Origin: CAKZQX01 sp034436755
Lineage (GTDB): Bacteria; Chloroflexota; Chloroflexia; Chloroflexales; Chloroflexaceae
NCBI GenBank assembly: GCA_034436755.1
Contig: DAOTVB010000127.1
Coordinates: forward strand, 26,387-90,386
Reading direction: 5' to 3'
DNA length: 64,000 bases
The notes beneath the pieces were generated by a model. That model saw only the letters and a list, made by a program, of their open reading frames with translations. It had not been told where the DNA came from and did not search any database. The position numbers and the translations under genes are program-made. Below are positions 1 to 8,862 of the stretch, piece after piece (within the stretch, counting starts at the first letter, position 1; the number at the start of each line of letters is the position of its first letter).

Positions 1-2141
1 TCAGTCAGCCGGTCACTCAGCGGCTGGACAAACTCGTAGTGAGCAAAGACACCCCCTCTGGTCAACACCAGGCGGCCCTCAATCGGCGCAACAACATAGA
101 TATCAAAGACTCGCCCGACCCCATTCTCCAGCACCCGCCCGCCGTTTGGATCGGTTGCAATATCGGCGATCACAGCAGCCTCGTCTACCGTGCCACCATC
201 TTCATCGGCCGCAGCAAAGGTCAATCCTTCCAGTTCCCGCCCATAGAAGCGGATAAAGTCATACTCCTCCTCGGTCAGCGGCTCGCCGCGCAACTCCTTT
301 TCGGCCAGCGTCTGAAGCCGGCGGGCAATATCGACCATCTGCGTCAGCGCATGCTCGTCCGGTTCGCTCAACAGCCCGCGACTCGCCAGCCCGTCAATGG
401 TCATCTGCGCCAGCGCTGCCACCCGCGCATAGAGCTGTGGTACCGGCTCAACGTACCCTTTCGGCGGTGCCGGCACCGGCGCCATGCCCGCGCCGCCCTC
501 GGCATAGACCTGCTTGGCGTAGAGGATGGTATCACGCTTTAGCTCCGTCCAGGAACCCAGCGCCGTGGTCAGTTGCTTGTCCTGCCATGCCGCCGACTGC
601 ATAAACTGCGGGTAGCCGGCCTCAACCGGCGCAAGCAGCGGACGCAGGCTGTAGATCCAGGACCAGTAGAGGTTCTGCGTCCAGATGTCCTCGTCATAGG
701 CGGCAAATGTAGCGCGCAGTTCATCCATGTTTTGCTGGTAGTTGGGGTATTCGGTCTCGCCCAGTTCCGCCAGGTGCTGCAGTGCCCGCTCGGAGCCGAT
801 GGCGGCAAAGAAGTCGAGCGACTTTGGCAGCATCCGTCTGGGAACCTCGTCCGCGATCAGTTTGCCGAAGACAAAGGCATCCGGCACAAAGCGCTGGCCC
901 ATCAAGCGCAGCCCCTGAGTTTCCGCTTCCACATCCGGTGCATCCGGATCAATAACCATGCCCAGAATCTGCGGTGGACGCAGTTCGTTTACCGCTGTGC
1001 GGAAGCGCGCGAATTTCGCATCGTCCAGTAACTCCTGCGCGGTAGTAACTTCGCCATAGGCGCTTTCCAACGCCAGGCTATACTCCTGCGGCGTCAGATC
1101 GTCGCTACGCCCGACGAAGAAGACCGTCGGCTCATAAATCCCCGACCAGACCACCTCGGCGGATTCTCCACTGCCGGCCACAGTCGCCTGCTGAAAAGCC
1201 AGCGTCAGCAGAGCGGCCTGCTGCGTTTCCGTTACATCCGTGGCGCGGAAGGTCATACGCCCATGCCACATCATTGCCACAAAATAGCGCTCCAATTCCG
1301 CGCTTTTGGTGTAGTGGCCGCGCGGCACATACTGGCTCCAGTCTTCGCCACGCGAGTAGGCCGGGAAGATCGCCGAAGGACCGATCTGATCGTGCGCCGC
1401 GATGCTGGCGAGATCCGGCTCGGCCAGGTCGCGCAACCCTTCCGGGATAGGCCAGTTCGGGTTGAGAATTTTCACTGCAACGGCGAAGTAAGCCGCGTTC
1501 CGGCGGGCAGCCTCGGCCCAGGGAGTACCGGCCAGTTCTTCATACTGGGCTACCGAGGCCTCCAGCAGCGCCAGATCAAGCCGGGTCAGCATAGGAATAA
1601 AAAACTCGGTTTCGGCATGCCGCAACACCTTGTCGAAGAGGAGATGGTAGACATGCAGCAGCGAGTCGGAGGTGACAAAAGCCGGAATACCATCATAGCG
1701 GGCCCGCTCGTAGAGTTCATAAAACTCGCGTGTCTCGCCGGGACTGACCACAAACCCGTTCTGCGCAATACGTTCGCGCTGTTCAGGCGTCAGCAGGACT
1801 GTCAGTTCAACATTGCTCAGATCGGGCGCAATTGCGGGAGCCGCTACCTGCGCCGCATCCTGCACCGGTGATGGCTCGAAAACGGCAAAGGTATCCGCCG
1901 CCGAGCCGGTAAAGCTGGCTGGGATCATCACATTGATCGGCTCAATCGGGCCAATCGAGACAACTGGCGCGGGTGTGGCGGCCTGCCGCGGTGTCACGGT
2001 TGTCTGCGTGTCGCGGGTCGGTGTCAATCCGCGTGTTGTCGTGGGCGAAGCAGTGGGAACAACCGAGGTGGGTGGTTGGGGTGTGCAGGCGCTGATCAAG
2101 AACAGCAGCAGCAGCGGCAGCAGCAAAACGCGGTAGGTCAT
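1..2141 (-). CDS. DUF3160 family lipoprotein (C-terminus beyond the window)
   Basis: The reading frame is open from an ATG at 2141 to the left edge, so more than 710 residues are visible and the C-terminus is missing. The start is supported by GGAG six bases upstream. The N-terminus is a lipoprotein signal: MTYR, a run of leucines and a lipobox ending LISAC, followed by a Thr/Pro-rich linker of about 40 residues. The body matches the DUF3160 family as I know it, with the region around 'TSDSLLHVYHLLFD' and later Trp/Tyr-rich helices. The family is extracytoplasmic and has no established biochemical role. It is co-oriented with the repeat protein and M50-like protease upstream, so all three may serve the cell surface. 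Family assignment is from memory of its motifs, without a search. Confidence 0.8.
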   Translation of the reverse strand, partial: MTYRVLLLPLLLLFLISACTPQPPTSVVPTASPTTTRGLTPTRDTQTTVTPRQAATPAPVVSIGPIEPINVMIPASFTGSAADTFAVFEPSPVQDAAQVAAPAIAPDLSNVELTVLLTPEQRERIAQNGFVVSPGETREFYELYERARYDGIPAFVTSDSLLHVYHLLFDKVLRHAETEFFIPMLTRLDLALLEASVAQYEELAGTPWAEAARRNAAYFAVAVKILNPNWPIPEGLRDLAEPDLASIAAHDQIGPSAIFPAYSRGEDWSQYVPRGHYTKSAELERYFVAMMWHGRMTFRATDVTETQQAALLTLAFQQATVAGSGESAEVVWSGIYEPTVFFVGRSDDLTPQEYSLALESAYGEVTTAQELLDDAKFARFRTAVNELRPPQILGMVIDPDAPDVEAETQGLRLMGQRFVPDAFVFGKLIADEVPRRMLPKSLDFFAAIGSERALQHLAELGETEYPNYQQNMDELRATFAAYDEDIWTQNLYWSWIYSLRPLLAPVEAGYPQFMQSAAWQDKQLTTALGSWTELKRDTILYAKQVYAEGGAGMAPVPAPPKGYVEPVPQLYARVAALAQMTIDGLASRGLLSEPDEHALTQMVDIARRLQTLAEKELRGEPLTEEEYDFIRFYGRELEGLTFAAADEDGGTVDEAAVIADIATDPNGGRVLENGVGRVFDIYVVAPIEGRLVLTRGGVFAHYEFVQPLSDRLT

Positions 2142-2267
2142 CGTGGTTCTCCTCTCTTCTCGAACATCCGTCCGTTCCGTAAAGCAAAACCGTGCGACAG
2201 GATGCAGTGGCCTCGCTCCACCTCACCTATCGCCCCGTCATCATTGCCGATCAGTTATCCTACCTGG

Positions 2268-4139
2268 TTATTCAACCCAGAACGGAATAACGTGCATTAC
2301 GTCGTTCTTGCTCACGTCCCGATTGTAGCGCAACCCGGTACTGCGGGCAATCATCTGCCACTGACCGGATTTGGCATCAGCGGGCGCAGTCCAGCTCCAC
2401 TGGATAATGCCCTCTTCACTCGCCAGCACCTCTTTATCTACCCGGACCACTTCGCCGTCGGGATCATTGAGCCAGTAGCCCACGACCTCGTCGTGCAGGT
2501 AGCCCTCGGCGAAGAACTCGAAGGTGGTACCCGGCGGCCCGGAGGAGGGCGTCACCCCGCTGCGCGGACCCTGCGGCGGTGGTGTATCGCGCACAATGCT
2601 AAACTCGATGACTTGCAAATGAAAGCTGTCAACCCCCTTGGCAAACAGCCGCCACTGCCCCGCGAGAATATCATCCGGCGCGACCCACTTCCAGCGGGCA
2701 TAGCCGTCGCTGTTAGACTTGACCTCACGGATAGTGCCGTCAATGAAGGAGTTGTTCGGCCCCTCCAGCCACCAGGAGAGATATTCCGAGCCGTTGTACC
2801 CCGTGGCCGCGAAGGTGAACTCCGTACCGGGACTACCCACGGTCGGTACCACGCCGGTTTCGGGGGGCACATAGTCCGGGCGGTTGATCGTAAACGGGAT
2901 CTGATACTCCGTGCGGCTAACGCCACCGCGTACGGTCATCATCCACTCACCCGGCATCGCATCATCGGGCGCGTCCCAACTCCACTCGGCAACGCCCTCG
3001 CCACTGGCTTCCTCCTGCTTCGAGTTTGGATCAGGCAAACCTTCCGGGTTGATCACCCAGTAGTGGATCGACTCGAACGGCGTGAAACCCTCGGCATAGA
3101 AGAAGAACTCGGTGCCGGGCAGACCATTCGTCGGCGTGACATTTTGCAATTGCTCCGGCGGTGGACCGGCCGGCGCACTGAGAACATCAAAGGTAAAGAC
3201 CACCTCACGCCCGCTGGTGTCACCCTTTGCAATCATTCGCCAGCGACCACCCGCAGCATCGGCGGGCGCCGTCCAGGTCCAGGTGACCATGCCCGTGGTC
3301 TTATCGGCGACCAGATAACTGGTGGCATCCTGGTTGCCGCCACCCGGCGGGTTGAGCCAACTGCCCACTTCTTCGCCGAGAATAAAACCGCCTGCTGTAA
3401 AGGTAAAGACCGTCCCCGGCGGGCCACTGGTCGGCGTTACGCTCTCGGTCGGTGGCGGCGCGCCCGGCTCCTGAATCTGGAAGGGCAGGCTGACCAGGCG
3501 GTTGCTCGAAATGCCCCGCGCCTGCGATGACCAGTTCCCCGTCGGCGCATCGGCGGGGGCCGTCCAGCTCCAGCTTACAAACCCGGTGGGATCGGCGTAG
3601 AGATTGACGGCCTGCGCCTCATCCGGTAGACTCATTGTCGATCCATCCGGGCGGGTCAGCCAGGGGCCGATCTGCTCACCCGGCTCGAAGCCACCCGCAA
3701 CAAAGATAAACGTCGTCCCACGCGGGCCATTCGTCGGTGTTACGCTCTGGGGTGGCTGCGGCGGCTCGACCGGCGTGCCCTGGATTTCAAACGGAATGCC
3801 GATCCGCAGATCGCTATCCACCCCAATTACCGACATGACCCAGGTGCCATTCACCGCATTACCAGGCGCGGTCCAGGACCAGCTTACCCGGCCGGCATCA
3901 TCGGCCACATACCGCCCGATGGAAGGCGTCACCGGGGTAGCGTCGGGCATGGTCACCCAGGCGTCTACCCGTTCACGGGGAATAAAACCCTCTGCCGTAA
4001 AGGTAAAGAGCGTTCCTGGCGGGGCAACTGGGGGCGTCGCCGTACCGCTCGCTGCAGCAACCGGGGCTACTGGCAGGGCAGTCACGCCAACCAACATTAG
4101 CAGCAACCAGACCGGGAGAAGATACAACCTGCGTTTCAT
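2268..4139 (-). CDS. secreted protein of six tandem ~95-aa repeats
   Basis: This 623-aa protein has an N-terminal signal sequence (MKRRLYLLPVWLLLMLVGV, Ala-rich cleavage region). The rest is about six copies of a 90-100-residue repeat. Each opens with a P-x-GPPGT-x-F-x-F segment, has an aromatic W near the middle ('PW/SWL..P.G'), then 'W-x-W-x-AP-x-DA', and closes with 'G-x-W' and a beta-strand. The pattern suggests a beta-sandwich repeat like those of bacterial surface proteins. No sortase motif, transmembrane anchor or enzymatic motif is visible. The ATG at 4139 is preferred over a TTG at 4151 because GGAGG lies five bases before it. The protein probably faces the outside of the cell. Its ligand is unknown. 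Confidence 0.75.
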   Translation of the reverse strand: MKRRLYLLPVWLLLMLVGVTALPVAPVAAASGTATPPVAPPGTLFTFTAEGFIPRERVDAWVTMPDATPVTPSIGRYVADDAGRVSWSWTAPGNAVNGTWVMSVIGVDSDLRIGIPFEIQGTPVEPPQPPQSVTPTNGPRGTTFIFVAGGFEPGEQIGPWLTRPDGSTMSLPDEAQAVNLYADPTGFVSWSWTAPADAPTGNWSSQARGISSNRLVSLPFQIQEPGAPPPTESVTPTSGPPGTVFTFTAGGFILGEEVGSWLNPPGGGNQDATSYLVADKTTGMVTWTWTAPADAAGGRWRMIAKGDTSGREVVFTFDVLSAPAGPPPEQLQNVTPTNGLPGTEFFFYAEGFTPFESIHYWVINPEGLPDPNSKQEEASGEGVAEWSWDAPDDAMPGEWMMTVRGGVSRTEYQIPFTINRPDYVPPETGVVPTVGSPGTEFTFAATGYNGSEYLSWWLEGPNNSFIDGTIREVKSNSDGYARWKWVAPDDILAGQWRLFAKGVDSFHLQVIEFSIVRDTPPPQGPRSGVTPSSGPPGTTFEFFAEGYLHDEVVGYWLNDPDGEVVRVDKEVLASEEGIIQWSWTAPADAKSGQWQMIARSTGLRYNRDVSKNDVMHVIPFWVE

Positions 4140-4321
4140 CAAAACCTCCAACTTGAGAATCGATCTCTATTTATTGTCATCACGCGCTCATCACGCCATT
4201 CTGCGCTGGTTCTGGTATAGTGTGTTGCATCAGCATACCACAGTGACGCGCAGACGGTATCACCCAACGTATGGATTGTCCTGGGTATCACAGCGGAGCG
4301 GATCTCCTACCTGAGAGGGAG

Positions 4322-5053
4322 TTACCCTCCAGCACGCTGCCGGGCAACCGGTTCGGGCACACGATAGTAGGCCAGGCGTAGCGACCAGACCAGGATCACA
4401 ACCGAAATCGCCGTCCAGAGCAGCGCCCAGAAGATCGCCGGGATGCCGGTCGCACCCTGCATAATTTGCGCATCGGTGCGCGGACTGCCCAGGGCCAGCG
4501 AAAACCCGATCAGGTCAAACATACTGTCGAGCGAGTTGAGCATCGCCTGTACTGCCAGCAAGAGCAGCAGCCCATCGGCCCAGAGGGGCCCCAGCCGCCG
4601 CCCGGCCAGCATCAGTCCGGCAGCCAGACCGAATCCGGATATAATGCCAAAGAGATTGCGGACAAACAGTAGACAGAGCAACCCCAGCGCAACACCCAGC
4701 CAGAACAGCACACTCCGCGCCGGCGTGCCCCAGGCTGCCAGAATCGTCAGGATGCCGCCAAAGAGCGCACTGCCGATATAGCCTGCGCTGACGATAATCC
4801 ACTGAATACCGCCCACAGACCAGGCCGTCCCGGAGAGATCGGGGCGGACGACAAAGCGGTTGAACCCGCCGCCCGTGACAATCGCCGCCAGACCATGACT
4901 CAACTCGTGGACAAACGTGTTAAACAGTTGAAAGGGGTAAAAGAGCAGACCAAACAGCGGTATGCGCCACAGGATCAGCATCAGGAACCCCAACCCCAGC
5001 ACCGTCACAACCTCGCGCTGCCGCCAGTTCTGAAAAAAGCGGGTGAACCCCAT
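4322..5053 (-). CDS. M50-like integral membrane metallopeptidase
   Basis: The product has 243 aa and is very hydrophobic, with about six membrane segments. Between the first two is HELSHGLA, an HExxH zinc-binding motif inside the membrane, as in the M50B-like (YugF/SpoIVFB-related) families. A second acidic ligand is not obvious: the later 'MLNSLDSMFDL' is a candidate only. The start is supported by AAGGAAG seven bases upstream of the ATG. Members of these families cut membrane-embedded substrates or are inactive relatives, and no substrate can be named here. It is the first gene of a co-oriented group with the repeat protein and the DUF3160 lipoprotein. Confidence 0.7.
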   Translation of the reverse strand: MGFTRFFQNWRQREVVTVLGLGFLMLILWRIPLFGLLFYPFQLFNTFVHELSHGLAAIVTGGGFNRFVVRPDLSGTAWSVGGIQWIIVSAGYIGSALFGGILTILAAWGTPARSVLFWLGVALGLLCLLFVRNLFGIISGFGLAAGLMLAGRRLGPLWADGLLLLLAVQAMLNSLDSMFDLIGFSLALGSPRTDAQIMQGATGIPAIFWALLWTAISVVILVWSLRLAYYRVPEPVARQRAGG

Positions 5054-5156
5054 TGTGCAACTTCCTTTCGACGTAGGGCGTCTACCGGCACAATTGTAAA
5101 TCTATCTGATAGACGATTCAATCGGAAATTGGGTTGCGATCACTCATCTGACCCGA

Positions 5157-5336
5157 CTCACGCGGCTACCATGCAAACCGGACGTTTCACCCGATGGAAG
5201 CCCGATTCGCCGGCGGCAGCATGGTATGCTTGCTCTTTTTCACAAAGTGAATTTTTTGTAAAAAAGCCAGGGAAGTTTCCACCCTGCCGGAGGCCCAATC
5301 CTCTTCCAGGTCAGTGACCGCGTAATGCGTGTATCT
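5157..5336. repeat. palindromic repeat family 1, copy a
   Basis: This copy is degenerate at the left (ACGCGGCTACC) and clear at the right (GACCGCGTAATGCGTGT). It contains the conserved blocks AAACCGGACGTTTCACCCGAT, CGGCAGCATGGTA and CCCTGCCGGAGGC. An AT-rich central stem lies at about 5238-5268. It fills most of the space between the divergent M50-like and solute-binding genes. Confidence 0.65.
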
Positions 5337-5358
5337 AACAGCGTGCCATGGCATGAGG

Positions 5359-5364
5359 TATAAT
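5359..5364 (+). promoter_or_regulatory. candidate -10 box of a nearly leaderless transcript
   Basis: A perfect TATAAT ends nine bases before the ATG at 5374, so transcription would begin within a few bases of the start codon. No good -35 lies 17 bases upstream, and no strong ribosome-binding site precedes the ATG. Both points fit a leaderless message but do not prove it. Confidence 0.35.
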
Positions 5365-5373
5365 AGGATTCCT

Positions 5374-7086
5374 ATGAACATACTATCTATTCCACGCTTC
5401 TTCTGGATCAGCGTTCTGGCGGCGCTGATGATGACCATGCTCCTGGTCGGGTGCAATGCGGTTGCCACCAGCGAGCCGACACCAACGATAGTACCGCCGA
5501 CTCCGGTTCCCGCACCCAGCGCAACGCCGCTGCCGCGTGGGGGCGCTCTGACCGTGCGCATGGCGCAAGATGTTGCCGACCTGCGCCCGTGGCAACCGCG
5601 CTCACGCGCCGAGGAGCAGGTTTCGCAGATGCTCTACAGTGGACTGATGCGCCTCGACGCGGAACTGCGCCCGCAACCGGACCTGGCGGCGGACTGGGAG
5701 TCCTCGCTGGATGGGCGCGTGCTGACCTTCACGCTACGCAGCGATGTAAGCTGGCACGATGGGCAACCCTTTGGGGCCGACGATGTACGCTTCACGCTCA
5801 ATAGCCTGCGCTCGCTGCCCTACACCCGTACCGCGCTGCTGGCCGACTTGCAGCGGATCGAGAATGTCACCACGGCCGATGAGCAGACCGTGGTGCTGCA
5901 GTTGAGTGAACGCTATGCGCCGCTGCTGGCCGAACTTACCCTGCCCATTCTACCCCGCCACATGCTGGAGGGACGCGATCTGAACAGTATCGACTTCTGG
6001 ACGGTGCCGGTTGGCACGGGACCGTTCCAACTGGACAGCCGTGAGCCGGAACAATCGGTGGTGCTGACCCGCCATGAGGCATATCACCAGGGAGCACCAC
6101 TGCTGGAACGGGTCGCCTTTGTGGTTGCACCCGATAGCGAGATTACGCTGGAAGCACTCCAGGACGAAGATCTGCTGCTGGCCGAACTGCCCTGGCGCGC
6201 GCACCGTTCCGCCGAGGCGTTCGACAATGTTCGCCTCGATTCCTACCCGGAGAATGGCTTCTACTTTCTGGCCTTCAATCTGCGCGACGGGCGGCCCTTT
6301 GCGGAACTCGAAGTGCGGCAGGCACTGGCCCGCGCTGTCGATGTGCCACGCCTGGTTGAAGTTGTCACTAACGGACAGGGCATACCGATCACGAACAGCG
6401 CTGTGCCCGGCTCGTGGGCCGATCTGACGCCGCCGGTGGTCTCCGGCGCTGATCTGCCGGGCGCGCGTGACCTGCTGACCGAGGTGGGCTGGATTTTACC
6501 CCCCGGCGGGACCATTCGTGAGCGCGATGGCGTGCCCCTGACCGGCGCGTTGTTTGTGCGCGGTGATGATCCACGCCGGGTAGCAGCCGCCGAACGGATT
6601 GCCGAAACTGCCGCCAGCATCGGCATTGACATTAATGTCGAGCGGGTTGATTTCAACACGGTGTTGCTTGCCAGGTATGCACCACCCTATGACTTTGATC
6701 TGCTGCTGGGCAGTTGGATGAATGGCGCGGGTGATCCCAACTTTCCCGATTACGCCTACTACGACCCGGACGATTTCTCACTGTTCCACTCCAGCCAGAT
6801 CAACGTCGGCACCGCCGATACACGCATCACGCGTAACTTTATCGGCTTTAGCGATCGGGTGTACGACAACCACTCGCCCGCCGCCCGGCAACTCTACAAC
6901 CTGGACGAGCGCATCGCCGCGTACGAGCAGACCCAGGCGCGTGTAGCCAATACACTGCCCTATCTCTATCTCTGGGCTGATCGCCTGCCGGTTGCACTCA
7001 ACAAACGGGTGACAACTCTCGACGGGCCAGTGGATCTCGCATCGCCGATCTATTTTTGGAATATTGAACGATGGTATCTTCAGTAG
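5374..7086 (+). CDS. family-5 ABC transporter solute-binding lipoprotein
   Basis: This 570-aa protein begins with a lipoprotein signal (lipobox around LLVGC) and a Thr/Pro linker. The remainder is a full-length SBP_bac_5 domain: 'SDVSWHDGQPFGADDVRFT' near residue 130, the GPF segment after 'PVGTG', and the C-terminal region ending with a Trp-rich strand. These proteins bind oligopeptides, nickel complexes or other small ligands outside the membrane and deliver them to an ABC permease. No permease or transport ATPase gene lies nearby; the next gene is a membrane-anchored P-loop ATPase overlapping by 16 nt. The ATG at 5374 is chosen because the signal peptide starts there. An upstream ATG at 5329 would add 15 non-signal residues. 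Confidence 0.88.
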   Translation: MNILSIPRFFWISVLAALMMTMLLVGCNAVATSEPTPTIVPPTPVPAPSATPLPRGGALTVRMAQDVADLRPWQPRSRAEEQVSQMLYSGLMRLDAELRPQPDLAADWESSLDGRVLTFTLRSDVSWHDGQPFGADDVRFTLNSLRSLPYTRTALLADLQRIENVTTADEQTVVLQLSERYAPLLAELTLPILPRHMLEGRDLNSIDFWTVPVGTGPFQLDSREPEQSVVLTRHEAYHQGAPLLERVAFVVAPDSEITLEALQDEDLLLAELPWRAHRSAEAFDNVRLDSYPENGFYFLAFNLRDGRPFAELEVRQALARAVDVPRLVEVVTNGQGIPITNSAVPGSWADLTPPVVSGADLPGARDLLTEVGWILPPGGTIRERDGVPLTGALFVRGDDPRRVAAAERIAETAASIGIDINVERVDFNTVLLARYAPPYDFDLLLGSWMNGAGDPNFPDYAYYDPDDFSLFHSSQINVGTADTRITRNFIGFSDRVYDNHSPAARQLYNLDERIAAYEQTQARVANTLPYLYLWADRLPVALNKRVTTLDGPVDLASPIYFWNIERWYLQ

Positions 7087-8120
7087 AACGCGCATACATT
7101 GCCAACCCTTTCACCGAGCGGGGACGGATTATCGAGCCCTCCCGTTTTACGGGGCGCTGGCGGGAACTCTCGCTGGTTTTTGATCGACTGGAGAAGTATC
7201 TGCCGGTCTTGATCGCCGGTCCTCCCGGTATCGGCAAATCGTCGCTGCTCACGCACGTCGTCCAGTCTGCCGCCGTCAACCTGGATGATTCCGACCTGCG
7301 AGCATTTTATGTTGACCTGAGCGTGCTCCCCGACGCCGCAGCTACCTATGAACTGATCATTCGCGCGCTGAGCAGTCGGGGCAACAGCCATACCGCGCTG
7401 GAAATTGCCCTGCTGGAGGCGGATCAACCGTTGCTGCTCTGTCTCGATCATGCCGGGGTTGCGATTGAGGCGGGGTGGGGCGAACATCTGCTGGAGAGCC
7501 TGGCCCGCATGGCCCGCCAGACCGGCCGCGAATGCCAGACCACGGCACGCAATGCCTGTCTCCGGCTGGTTGTCACCATGCGTAGCCCGGTGCCCCTCTT
7601 GAGCGAGCCGTTTGCGACGCTGAATATGGGCGCGATTACCCCCTCCGAAATACGACTATTGGTCGATGCTTATCTGGATGGAACCGACGTCCAATTCACC
7701 TCCGATGACATGGGCAAGCTGACGGTGTTGAGTGCCGGCCATCCAGCCTACCTGCAGCGGGCCGCTTTCCATCTGTTCAACGCAAAAATGCAACCGGGCT
7801 ACAACTGGCAGACTGCCTACCGGGAAGAGGTGCATACACAGCCAGTGCCCGGCGCAATGCTGCCGCCGGGAGCCGTTGAGGGCGGCTATGCGGGCGAGTC
7901 GGTTACGACCTACTACCCGGCGGCGGGGGATACGCCCAAACGCCCCGATCTGAAGCCATACGAACTGGAAGGACAGAGCGGCCTGGTACGTGCGCTGCTG
8001 CCACTGCTGGTGGCGCTGCTGGTCTTCAGTCTCAGCCGGAGCCTGTTGCTGGCGGTGGGTGTTTTTATCCTGGGAATTGCCCTGCTGGTGCTCTTCGAGC
8101 GCCGCCGTAACCCGCAATAG
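7071..8120 (+). CDS. membrane-anchored P-loop (AAA-like) ATPase
   Basis: The 349-aa product starts with an AAA_16-type nucleotide-binding domain. It has an 'RGRIIEPSRFTGRWREL' lead-in, Walker A GPPGIGKSS (about residues 52-60) and Walker B-like LLLCLDHA near residue 125. A helical lid follows. After a Pro/Gly-rich linker come two hydrophobic segments near the C-terminus, ending in basic ERRRNPQ, which would place the ATPase in the cytoplasm. Similar domains are found in STAND-type regulators and DNA-handling ATPases, and I cannot assign a substrate. The start lies inside the preceding solute-binding gene (16-nt overlap) without a clear Shine-Dalgarno, so translation is probably coupled. Confidence 0.7.
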   Translation: MVSSVERAYIANPFTERGRIIEPSRFTGRWRELSLVFDRLEKYLPVLIAGPPGIGKSSLLTHVVQSAAVNLDDSDLRAFYVDLSVLPDAAATYELIIRALSSRGNSHTALEIALLEADQPLLLCLDHAGVAIEAGWGEHLLESLARMARQTGRECQTTARNACLRLVVTMRSPVPLLSEPFATLNMGAITPSEIRLLVDAYLDGTDVQFTSDDMGKLTVLSAGHPAYLQRAAFHLFNAKMQPGYNWQTAYREEVHTQPVPGAMLPPGAVEGGYAGESVTTYYPAAGDTPKRPDLKPYELEGQSGLVRALLPLLVALLVFSLSRSLLLAVGVFILGIALLVLFERRRNPQ

Positions 8121-8315
8121 CCACACAATTCAGTAGTCGGATGACCACGCCGGGTAGCAAACTTTTCTCTCACAGCACCCCGTGGATGTGGCATGATCAG
8201 GGTTATTCATCGCATACCGGGAGTTATACCGTCGGAGAGCCCGTGTCCCCCACACGGCCCGGATCGTGATTCGTGGAGCATGTGCTCACCCCAGAGCTTT
8301 TCCAGGAGGATTGTT

Positions 8316-8801
8316 ATGCGTGCAAGTAATGGTTCTTCAGTAGCGTACCTGGCAGTTTCCCCAGATCAGGAGATTCGTTTCTGGATGTATGCTCCCGCAG
8401 TTACGATCAACCTGGCTGCTCCGGTGAGCGCGGCCCTGGCATTGATGTATGAACATGACATCCGGCGGTTGCCGGTTGTGGTGGACACCGGGGAGTTACG
8501 CGGCATTATTACCCTGGGGGATATTCGTGGAGTAGATCTGCTTAAGATGGCCGGATTTGATCCGACGGATATCGCCAGTGCGCTCCGTCAGGTCAAAGTG
8601 TACGAAGTGATGACCTGGTACCCGCTTGCGGTGACGCCGGAGACCGGCCTGCGCGAGGCGGCCCTGCTGATGCGCGAACACAAAATCGGTGGACTGCCGG
8701 TCGTTGATCCGACCTCGAATGAAGTGGTGGGCATTGTCACCGAGAGTGACCTGTTTGAAGCGCTGATCCATCAGCTTGATCGAGACACAGCTTTCGTTTG
8801 A
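8316..8801 (+). CDS. tandem CBS-domain protein
   Basis: The product has 161 aa and is almost entirely two CBS domains (about residues 20-85 and 90-155), with 'MYEHDIRRLPVVVD' and 'MREHKIGGLPVVD' as the matching cores and 'GIITLGDIR' and 'GIVTESDLF' as the closing strands. Free-standing CBS pairs bind adenine nucleotides and act as energy or nucleotide sensors, but the partner is unknown here. The start at 8316 is fixed by AGGAGG eight bases upstream; earlier in-frame starts have no such site. Confidence 0.88.
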   Translation: MRASNGSSVAYLAVSPDQEIRFWMYAPAVTINLAAPVSAALALMYEHDIRRLPVVVDTGELRGIITLGDIRGVDLLKMAGFDPTDIASALRQVKVYEVMTWYPLAVTPETGLREAALLMREHKIGGLPVVDPTSNEVVGIVTESDLFEALIHQLDRDTAFV

Positions 8802-8814
8802 ATGGGTACACGGC

Positions 8815-8844
8815 GGAAAAACCGGGCGACGCCACTGTCGCCCC
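8815..8844 (-). terminator. rho-independent terminator of the HAD gene
   Basis: GGGCGAC (8824-8830) pairs perfectly with GTCGCCC (8837-8843) across a 6-nt loop. Read on the minus strand the stem is followed by GGTTTTT, 20 bases after the end of the HAD-family gene. Confidence 0.5.
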
Positions 8845-8862
8845 AATCGCCATCTATTCTAC

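Noticed and set aside
39..542. Plus-strand open frame at the left edge
   Set aside because: It is the antisense of the DUF3160 gene, whose lipoprotein signal and motifs are clear; no ribosome-binding site or family match.
2076..3530. 484-aa plus-strand open frame
   Set aside because: Antisense of the six-repeat protein gene, Arg-rich and without a recognisable domain.
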